Shown here piece after piece: positions 50,401-61,157 of a stretch of DNA of 64,000 nucleotides. Made by a program: the position numbers and the translations under genes. Numbering within the stretch: position 1 is the first letter of the stretch; the number at the start of each line of letters is the position of its first letter. Source of the DNA: Setophaga petechia. Its lineage: Eukaryota > Chordata > Aves > Passeriformes > Parulidae. The DNA lies in NCBI GenBank assembly GCA_024362935.1, contig JANCRA010000010.1, forward strand, positions 692,001-756,000, in the 5' to 3' direction. The notes under the pieces were generated by a model. That model saw only the letters and a list, made by a program, of their open reading frames with translations, did no database searches and had not been told where the DNA came from.

Positions 50401-52288
50401 GCAACGTTTTCCCCTTGCGAAACAAAGTGAAAAAGCTATTTGCTCAGATGTAGGTATCAAGAAACACTTACTGCCGTGCACTGACAAGCTAATTGCTACA
50501 CAGCACTGCGATTGTGTTAGCAGCTTGCAAAGTGCTAGAAAACAGTACTTTCCCACTCTCTTGCCTTTCCCTTCACATTAATACTTGAAAGGAAGGCGTC
50601 TTAGACAACTTTCTTTTTCTTGTTACAGAACACACTGCAGCCCTCTGTTCAACTTCTAGAACACGATAGGAGATGTTTAGTGAGCAAGAAGGTTTTCTCC
50701 TTGGGAGACATAGTGAAAAAGCTATTTGCTTAGATGTAGGTGACAAGAAACACTTACTGCAGTGAAGTGACAAGTTAATTGGTACACAGCACTGGGATTG
50801 TGTTAGCAGCTCTCAAAGTGATTGAAAACAGTACTTTCCCACTCTCTTGCCTTTCCCTTCACATTAATACTTGAAAGGAAGGCGTCTTAGACAACTTTCT
50901 TTTTCTTGTGTCAAAAAACTCTGCAGCCCTCTCTGCCAGATCTACAACACGATGGAAGTTGTTTAGTGAGCAGGAAGGTTTTCTCCTTGCGAGACATAGT
51001 GAAAAAGCTATTTGCTTAGATGTAGGTGACAAGAAACACTTACTGCAGTGCACTGAACAGCTAACTGCTCCACAGCACTAGTACTGTGTTAGCAGCTTGC
51101 AAAGTGCTAGAAAACAGTACTTTCCCACTCTCTTGCCTTTCCCTTCACATTAATACTTGAAAGGAAGGCATCTTAGACAACTTTCTTTTTCTTGTGTCAA
51201 AAAACTCTTCAGCCCTCTCTGCCAGATCTACAACACGATGGAAGTTGTTTAGTGAGCAGGAAGGTTTTCTCCTTGCGAGACATAGTGAAAAAGCTATTTG
51301 CTTAGATGTAGGTGACAAGAAACACTTACTGCAGTGCACTGAACAGCTAACTGCTCCACAGCACTAGTACTGTGTTAGCAGCTTGCAAAGTGCTAGAAAA
51401 CAGTACTTTCCCACTCTCTTGCCTTTCCCTTCACATTAATACTTGAAAGGAAGGCATCTTAGACAACTTTCTTTTTCTTGTGTCAAAAAACTCTTCAGCC
51501 CTCTCTGCAACATCTACAACACGATGGAAGTTGTTTAGTGAGCAGGAAGGTTTTCTCCTTGCGAGACATAGTGAAAAAGCTATTTGCTTAGATGTAGGTG
51601 ACAAGAAACACTTACTGCAGTGCATTGAACAGCTAATTGCTACACAGAACTGGGATTGTGTTAGCAGCTTGCAAAGTGCTAGAAAACAGTACTTTCCCAC
51701 TCTCTTGCCTTTCCCTTCACATTAATACTTGAAAGGAAGGCATCTTAGACAACTTTCTTTTTCTTGTGTCAAAAAACTCTGCAGCCTTCTCTGCAACATC
51801 TACATCACGATGGAATTTGTTTAGTGAGCAGGAAGGTTTTCTCCTTGCGGGACATAGTGAAAAAGCTTTTTGCTTAGATGTAGGAGACAAGAAACACTTA
51901 CTGCAGTGCACTGAACAGCTAACTGCTACACAGCACTAGGACTGTGTTAGCAGCTTGCAAAGTGCTAGAAAACAGTACTTTCCCACTCTCTTGCCTTTCC
52001 CTTCACATTAATACTTGAAAGGAAGGCGTCTTAGACAACTTTCTTTTTCTTGTTACAGAACACACTGCAGCCTTCTGTGCAACTTCTAGAACACGATAGG
52101 AGATGTTTAGTGAGCAGGAAGGTTTTCTCCTTGGGAGACATAGTGAAAAAGCTATTTGCTTAGATGTCGGTGACAAGAAACACTTACTGCAGTGGACTGA
52201 AAAGCTTACTGCTACACAGCACTGCGATTGTGTTAGCAGCCTGCAAAGTGCTAGAAAACAGTACTTTCCCACTCTCTTGCCTTTCCCT
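47427..52288. repeat. HOR copy 8 (17-mer, 4,862 bp)
   Basis: Order is A-B-C-D-E-F-G-H-I-E-F-G'-J-(J/K)-K-L-M: the canonical 16-mer plus one extra hybrid J/K monomer at 51145. B at 47713 carries GAGGTTACAAG instead of GAGGTGACAAG. D at 48285 begins with T at p1 and has AAAGAAAGG instead of AAAGGAAGG. Both marks recur only in the copy at 61158. Confidence 0.92.
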
Positions 52289-55200
52289 TCACATTAATAC
52301 TTGAAAGGAAGGCATCTTAGACAACTTTCTTTTTCTTGTGTCAAAAAACTCTGCAGCCCTCTCTGCAACATCTACAACACGATGGAAGTTGTTTAGTGCG
52401 CAGGAAGGTTTTCTCCTTGCGAGACATTGTGAAAAAGCTATTTGCTTAGATGTAGGTGACAAGAAACACTTACTGCAGTGCACTGAACAGCTAATTGCTA
52501 CACAGCACTGGGATTGTGTTAGCAGCTTGCAAAGTGCTAGAAAACAGTACTTTCCCACTCTCTTGCCTTTCCCTTCACATTAATACTTGAAAGGAAGGCG
52601 TCTTAGACAACTTTCTTTTTCTTGTGTCAAAACACAGTGCAGCCCTCTGTGCAACTTCTAGAACACGATAGGAAATGTTTAGGGAGCAGGAAGGTTTTCT
52701 CCTTGCGAGACATAGTGAAAAAGCTATTTGCTTAGATGGAGGTGACAAGAAACCCTTACTGCAGTGCAGTGACAAGTTAATTGGTACACAGCACTGGGAT
52801 TGTGTTAGCAGCTCTCAAAGTGCTAGAAAACAGTACTTTCCCATTCTCTTGCCTTTCCCTTCACATTAATACTTGAAAGGAAGTCATCTTTGACAACTTT
52901 CTTTTATATTTTGCAAAACACACTGCAGCCCTCTGTGCAACTTCTAGAACACGATGGAAGTTGTTTAGTGAGCAGCAACGTTTTCCCCTTGCGAGACATT
53001 GTGAAAAAGCTATTTGCTCAGATGTAGGTATCAAGAAACACTTACTGCCGTGCACTGACAAGCTAATTGCTACACAGCACTGGGATTGTGTTAGCAGCTT
53101 GCAAAGTGCTAGAAAACAGTACTTTCCCACTCTCTTGCCTTTCCCTACACATTAATACTTGAAAGGAAGGCGTCTTAGACAACTTTCTTTTTCTTGTTAC
53201 AGAACACACTGCAGCCCTCTGTGCAACTTCTAGAACACGATAGGAGATGTTTAGTGAGCAGGAAGGTTTTCTCCTTGGGAGACATAGTGAAAAAGTTATT
53301 TGCTTAGATGTAGGTGACAAGAAACACTTACTGCAGTGAAGTGACAAGTTAATTGGTACACAGCACTGGGATTGTGTTAGCAGCCTGCAAAGTGCTAGAA
53401 AACAGTACTTTCCCACTCTCTTGCCTTTCCCTTCACATTAATACTTGAAAGGAAGGCATCTTAGACAACTTTCTTTTTCTTGTGTCAAAAAACTCTGCAG
53501 CCCTCTCTGCAACATCTACTACACGATGGAAGTTGTTTAGTGAGCAGGAAGGTTTTCTCCTTGCGAGACATACTGAAAAAGCTATTTGCTTAGATGTAGG
53601 TGACAAGAAACACTTACTGCAGTGCACTGAAAAGCTAACTGCTCCACAGCACTAGTACTGTGTTAGCAGCTTGCAAAGTGCTAGAAAACAGTACTTTCCC
53701 ACTCTCTTGCCTTTCCCTTCACATTAATACTTGAAAGGAAGGCGTCTTAGACAACTTTGTTTTACATTTTGCAAAACACACTGCAGCCCTCTGTGCAACT
53801 TCTACAACACGATGGAAGTTGTTTAGTGAGCAGCAACGTTTTCCCCTTGCGAAACAAAGTGAAAAAGCTATTTGCTCAGATGTAGGTATCAAGAAACACT
53901 TACTGCCGTGCACTGACAAGCTAATTGCTACACAGCACTGCGATTGTGTTAGCAGCTTGCAAAGTGCTAGAAAACAGTACTTTCCCACTCTCTTGCCTTT
54001 CCCTTCACATTAATACTTGAAAGGAAGGCGTCTTAGACAACTTTCTTTTTCTTGTTACAGAACACACTGCAGCCCTCTGTTCAACTTCTAGAACACGATA
54101 GGAGATGTTTAGTGAGCAAGAAGGTTTTCTCCTTGGGAGACATAGTGAAAAAGCTATTTGCTTAGATGTAGGTGACAAGAAACACTTACTGCAGTGAAGT
54201 GACAAGTTAATTGGTACACAGCACTGGGATTGTGTTAGCAGCTCTCAAAGTGATTGAAAACAGTACTTTCCCACTCTCTTGCCTTTCCCTTCACATTAAT
54301 ACTTGAAAGGAAGGCGTCTTAGACAACTTTCTTTTTCTTGTGTCAAAAAACTCTGCAGCCCTCTCTGCCAGATCTACAACACGATGGAAGTTGTTTAGTG
54401 AGCAGGAAGGTTTTCTCCTTGCGAGACATAGTGAAAAAGCTATTTGCTTAGATGTAGGTGACAAGAAACACTTACTGCAGTGCACTGAACAGCTAACTGC
54501 TCCACAGCACTAGTACTGTGTTAGCAGCTTGCAAAGTGCTAGAAAACAGTACTTTCCCACTCTCTTGCCTTTCCCTTCACATTAATACTTGAAAGGAAGG
54601 CATCTTAGACAACTTTCTTTTTCTTGTGTCAAAAAACTCTTCAGCCCTCTCTGCAACATCTACAACACGATGGAAGTTGTTTAGTGAGCAGGAAGGTTTT
54701 CTCCTTGCGAGACATAGTGAAAAAGCTATTTGCTTAGATGTAGGTGACAAGAAACACTTACTGCAGTGCATTGAACAGCTAATTGCTACACAGAACTGGG
54801 ATTGTGTTAGCAGCTTGCAAAGTGCTAGAAAACAGTACTTTCCCACTCTCTTGCCTTTCCCTTCACATTAATACTTGAAAGGAAGGCATCTTAGACAACT
54901 TTCTTTTTCTTGTGTCAAAAAACTCTGCAGCCTTCTCTGCAACATCTACATCACGATGGAATTTGTTTAGTGAGCAGGAAGGTTTTCTCCTTGCGGGACA
55001 TAGTGAAAAAGCTTTTTGCTTAGATGTAGGAGACAAGAAACACTTACTGCAGTGCACTGAACAGCTAACTGCTACACAGCACTAGGACTGTGTTAGCAGC
55101 TTGCAAAGTGCTAGAAAACAGTACTTTCCCACTCTCTTGCCTTTCCCTTCACATTAATACTTGAAAGGAAGGCGTCTTAGACAACTTTCTTTTTCTTGTT

Positions 55201-55434
55201 ACAGAACACACTGCAGCCTTCTGTGCAACTTCTAGAACACGATAGGAGATGTTTAGTGAGCAGGAAGGTTTTCTCCTTGGGAGACATAGTGAAAAAGCTA
55301 TTTGCTTAGATGTCGGTGACAAGAAACACTTACTGCAGTGGACTGAAAAGCTTACTGCTACACAGCACTGCGATTGTGTTAGCAGCCTGCAAAGTGCTAG
55401 AAAACAGTACTTTCCCACTCTCTTGCCTTTCCCT
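52289..55434. repeat. HOR copy 9 (short 11-mer, 3,146 bp)
   Basis: Order is A-B-C-D-E-F-G'-J-K-L-M. It is the canonical order with the five-monomer block G-H-I-E-F deleted, which fits exchange between the two E-F-G blocks of a 16-mer. C carries a private T at 52884 (GAAGTCATC) that is shared only with 56030 in the next copy. Confidence 0.92.
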
Positions 55435-58400
55435 TCACATTAATACTTGAAAGGAAGGCATCTTAGACAACTTTCTTTTTCTTGTGTCAAAAAACTCTGC
55501 AGCCCTCTCTGCAACATCTACAACACGATGGAAGTTGTTTAGTGCGCAGGAAGGTTTTCTCCTTGCGAGACATAGTGAAAAAGCTATTTGCTTAGATGTA
55601 GGTGACAAGAAACACTTACTGCAGTGCACTGAACAGCTAATTGCTACACAGCACTGGGATTGTGTTAGCAGCTTGCAAAGTGCTAGAAAACAGTACTTTC
55701 CCACTCTCTTGCCTTTCCCTTCACATTAATACTTGAAAGGAAGGCGTCTTAGACAACTTTCTTTTTCTTGTGTCAAAACACAGTGCAGCCCTCTGTGCAA
55801 CTTCTAGAACACGATAGGAAATGTTTAGGGAGCAGGAAGGTTTTCTCCTTGCGAGACATAGTGAAAAAGCTATTTGCTTAGATGGAGGTGACAAGAAACC
55901 CTTACTGCAGTGCAGTGACAAGTTAATTGGTACACAGCACTGGGATTGTGTTAGCAGCTCTCAAAGTGCTAGAAAACAGTACTTTCCCATTCTCTTGCCT
56001 TTCCCTTCACATTAATACTTGAAAGGAAGTCATCTTTGACAACTTTCTTTTATATTTTGCAAAACACACTGCAGCCCTCTGTGCAACTTCTAGAACACGA
56101 TGGAAGTTGTTTAGTGAGCAGCAACGTTTTCCCCTTGCGAGACATTGTGAAAAAGCTATTTGCTCAGATGTAGGTATCAAGAAACACTTACTGCCGTGCA
56201 CTGACAAGCTAATTGCTACACAGCACTGGGATTGTGTTAGCAGCTTGCAAAGTGCTAGAAAACAGTACTTTCCCACTCTCTTGCCTTTCCCTACACATTA
56301 ATACTTGAAAGGAAGGCGTCTTAGACAACTTTCTTTTTCTTGTTACAGAACACACTGCAGCCCTCTGTGCAACTTCTAGAACACGATAGGAGATGTTTAG
56401 TGAGCAGGAAGGTTTTCTCCTTGGGAGACATAGTGAAAAAGTTATTTGCTTAGATGTAGGTGACAAGAAACACTTACTGCAGTGAAGTGACAAGTTAATT
56501 GGTACACAGCACTGGGATTGTGTTAGCAGCCTGCAAAGTGCTAGAAAACAGTACTTTCCCACTCTCTTGCCTTTCCCTTCACATTAATACTTGAAAGGAA
56601 GGCATCTTAGACAACTTTCTTTTTCTTGTGTCAAAAAACTCTGCAGCCCTCTCTGCAACATCTACTACACGATGGAAGTTGTTTAGTGAGCAGGAAGGTT
56701 TTCTCCTTGCGAGAGATACTGAAAAAGCTATTTGCTTAGATGTAGGTGACAAGAAACACTTACTGCAGTGCACTGAAAAGCTAACTGCTCCACAGCACTA
56801 GTACTGTGTTAGCAGCTTGCAAAGTGCTAGAAAACAGTACTTTCCCACTCTCTTGCCTTTCCCTTCACATTAATACTTGAAAGGAAGGCGTCTTAGACAA
56901 CTTTGTTTTACATTTTGCAAAACACACTGCAGCCCTCTGTGCAACTTCTACAACACGATGGAAGTTGTTTAGTGAGCAGCAACGTTTTCCCCTTGCGAAA
57001 CAAAGTGAAAAAGCTATTTGCTCAGATGTAGGTATCAAGAAACACTTACTGCCGTGCACTGACAAGCTAATTGCTACACAGCACTGCGATTGTGTTAGCA
57101 GCTTGCAAAGTGCTAGAAAACAGTACTTTCCCACTCTCTTGCCTTTCCCTTCACATTAATACTTGAAAGGAAGGCGTCTTAGACAACTTTCTTTTTCTTG
57201 TTACAGAACACACTGCAGCCCTCTGTTCAACTTCTAGAACACGATAGGAGATGTTTAGTGAGCAAGAAGGTTTTCTCCTTGGGAGACATAGTGAAAAAGC
57301 TATTTGCTTAGATGTAGGTGACAAGAAACACTTACTGCAGTGAAGTGACAAGTTAATTGGTACACAGCACTGGGATTGTGTTAGCAGCTCTCAAAGTGAT
57401 AGAAAACAGTACTTTCCCACTCTCTTGCCTTTCCCTTCACATTAATACTTGATAGGAAGGCGTCTCAGACAACTTTCTTTTTCTTGTGTCAAAAAACTCT
57501 GCAGCCCTCTCTGCAACATGTACAACACGATGGAAGTTGTTTAGTGAGCAGGAAGGTTTTCTCCTTGCGAGACATAGTGAAAAAGCTATTTGCTTAGATG
57601 TAGGTGACAAGAAACACTTACTGCAGTGCACTGAACAGCTAACTGCTCCACAGCACTAGTACTGTGTTAGCAGCTTGCAAAGTGCTAGAAAACAGTACTT
57701 TCCCACTCTCTTGCCTTTCCCTTCACATTAATACTTGAAAGGAAGGCGTCTTAGACAACTTTCTTTTTCTTGTTACAGAACACACTGCAGCCCTATGTTC
57801 AACTTCTACAACACGATGGAAGTTGTTTAGTGAGCAGCAGGAAGGTTTTCTCCTTGCGAGACATAGTGAAAAAGCTATTTGCTTAGATGTAGGTGACAAG
57901 AAACACTTACTGCAGTGCACTGAACAGCTAACTGCTCCACAGCACTAGTACTGTGTTAGCAGCTTGCAAAGTGCTAGAAAACAGTACTTTCCCACTCTCT
58001 TGCCTTTCCCTTCACATTAATACTTGAAAGGAAGGCGTCTTAGACAACTTTCTTTTTCTTGTTACAGAACACACTGCAGCCCTATGTTCAACTTCTACAA
58101 CACGATGGAAGTTGTTTAGTGAGCAGCAACGTTTACCCCTTGCGAGACAAAGTGAAAAAGCTATTTGCTCAGATGTAGGTATCAAGAAACACTTACTCCA
58201 GTGCACTGACAATCTAATTGCTACACAGCACTGCGATTGTGTTAGCAGCTTGCAAAGTGCTAGAAAACAGTACTTTCCCACTCTCTTGCCTTTCCCTTCA
58301 CATTAATACTTGAAAGGAAGGCGTCTTAGACAACTTTGTTTTACATTTTGCAAAACACACTGCAGCCCTCTGTGCAACTTCTACAACACGATGGAAGTTG

Positions 58401-61157
58401 TTTAGTGAGCAGCAACGTTTTCCCCTTGCGAAACAAAGTGAAAAAGCTATTTGCTCAGATGTAGGTATCAAGAAACACTTACTGCCGTGCACTGACAAGC
58501 TAATTGCTACACAGCACTGCGATTGTGTTAGCAGCTTGCAAAGTGCTAGAAAACAGTACTTTCCCACTCTCTTGCCTTTCCCTTCACATTAATACTTGAA
58601 AGGAAGGCGTCTTAGACAACTTTCTTTTTCTTGTTACAGAACACACTGCAGCCCTATGTTCAACTTCTACAACACGATAGGAGATGTTTAGTGAGCAAGA
58701 AGGTTTTCTCCTTGGGAGACATAGTGAAAAAGCTATTTGCTTAGATGTAGGTGACAAGAAACACTTACTGCAGTGCATTCAAAAGCTAACTGCTACACAG
58801 CACTGGGATTGTGTTAGCAGCTTGCAAAGTGCTAGAAAACAGTACTTTCCCACTCTCTTGCCTTTCCCTACACATTAATACTTGAAAGGAAGGCGTCTTA
58901 GACAACTTTCTTTTTCTTGTTACAGAACACACTGCAGCCCTCTGTGCAACTTCTAGAACACGATAGGAGATGTTTAGTGAGCAGGAAGGTTTTCTCCTTG
59001 GGAGACATAGTGAAAAAGTTATTTGCTTAGATGTAGGTGACAAGAAACACTTACTGCAGTGAAGTGACAAGTTAATTGGTACACAGCACTGGGATTGTGT
59101 TAGCAGCTCTCAAAGTGATAGAAAACAGTACTTTCCCACTCTCTTCCCTTTCCCTTCACATTAATACTTGAAAGGAAGGCATCTTAGACAACTTTCTTTT
59201 TCTTGTGTCAAAAAACTCTGCAGCCCTCTCTGCAACATCTACTACACGATGGAAGTTGTTTAGTGAGCAGGAAGGTTTTCTCCTTGCGAGACATACTGAA
59301 AAAGCTATTTGCTTAGATGTAGGTGACAAGAAACACTTACTGCAGTGCACTGAAAAGCTAACTGCTCCACAGCACTAGTACTGTGTTAGCAGCTTGCAAA
59401 GTGCTAGAAAACAGTACTTTCCCACTCTCTTGCCTTTCCCTTCACATTAATACTTGAAAGGAAGGCGTCTTAGACAACTTTGTTTTACATTTTGCAAAAC
59501 ACACTGCAGCCCTCTGTGCAACTTCTACAACACGATGGAAGTTGTTTAGTGAGCAGCAACGTTTTCCCCTTGCGAAACAAAGTGAAAAAGCTATTTGCTC
59601 AGATGTAGGTATCAAGAAACACTTACTGCCGTGCACTGACAAGCTAATTGCTACACAGCACTGCGATTGTGTTAGCAGCTTGCAAAGTGCTAGAAAACAG
59701 TACTTTCCCACTCTCTTGCCTTTCCCTTCACATTAATACTTGAAAGGAAGGCGTCTTAGACAACTTTCTTTTTCTTGTTACAGAACACACTGCAGCCCTC
59801 TGTTCAACTTCTAGAACACGATAGGAGATGTTTAGTGAGCAAGAAGGTTTTCTCCTTGGGAGACATAGTGAAAAAGCTATTTGCTTAGATGTAGGTGACA
59901 AGAAACACTTACTGCAGTGAAGTGACAAGTTAATTGGTACACAGAACTGGGATTGTGTTAGCAGCTCTCAAAGTGATTGAAAACAGTACTTTCCCACTCT
60001 CTTGCCTTTCCCTTCACATTAATACTTGAAAGGAAGGCGTCTTAGACAACTTTCTTTTTCTTGTGTCAAAAAACTCTGCAGCCCTCTCTGCCAGATCTAC
60101 AACACGATGGAAGTTGTTTAGTGAGCAGGAAGGTTTTCTCCTTGCGAGACATAGTGAAAAAGCTATTTGCTTAGATGTAGGTGACAAGAAACACTTACTG
60201 CAGTGCACTGAACAGCTAACTGCTCCACAGCACTAGTACTGTGTTAGCAGCTTGCAAAGTGCTAGAAAACAGTACTTTCCCACTCTCTTGCCTTTCCCTT
60301 CACATTAATACTTGAAAGGAAGGCATCTTAGACAACTTTCTTTTTCTTGTGTCAAAAAACTCTTCAGCCCTCTCTGCAACATCTACAACACGATGGAAGT
60401 TGTTTAGTGAGCAGGAAGGTTTTCTCCTTGCGAGACATAGTGAAAAAGCTATTTGCTTAGATGTAGGTGACAAGAAACACTTACTGCAGTGCATTGAAAA
60501 GCTAATTGCTACACAGAACTGGGATTGTGTTAGCAGCTTGCAAAGTGCTAGAAAACAGTACTTTCCCACTCTCTTGCCTTTCCCTTCACATTAATACTTG
60601 AAAGGAAGGCATCTTAGACAACTTTCTTTTTCTTGTGTCAAAAAACTCTGCAGCCTTCTCTGCAACATCTACATCACGATGGAATTTGTTTAGTGAGCAG
60701 GAAGGTTTTCTCCTTGCGGGACATAGTGAAAAAGCTTTTTGCTTAGATGTAGGAGACAAGAAACACTTACTGCAGTGCACTGAACAGCTAACTGCTACAC
60801 AGCACTAGGACTGTGTTAGCAGCTTGCAAAGTGCTAGAAAACAGTACTTTCCCACTCTCTTGCCTTTCCCTTCACATTAATACTTGAAAGGAAGGCGTCT
60901 TAGACAACTTTCTTTTTCTTGTTACAGAACACACTGCAGCCTTCTGTGCAACTTCTAGAACACGATAGGAGATGTTTAGTGAGCAGGAAGGTTTTCTCCT
61001 TGGGAGACATAGTGAAAAAGCTATTTGCTTAGATGTCGGTGACAAGAAACACTTACTGCAGTGGACTGAAAAGCTTACTGCTACACAGCACTGCGATTGT
61101 GTTAGCAGCCTGCAAAGTGCTAGAAAACAGTACTTTCCCACTCTCTTGCCTTTCCCT
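55435..61157. repeat. HOR copy 10 (20-mer, 5,723 bp)
   Basis: Order is A-B-C-D-E-F-G-H-P-N-F-O-D-E-F-G'-J-K-L-M, the same as the copy at 41704. Its 5' part (A to mid-C) resembles the neighbouring 52289 copy. From about 56150 onward it matches the 42.4-49.1 kb region at an offset of 13,731 bp. The D monomer at 58870 has a G-like tail (see findings). It is therefore a mosaic of at least two sources. Confidence 0.92.
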
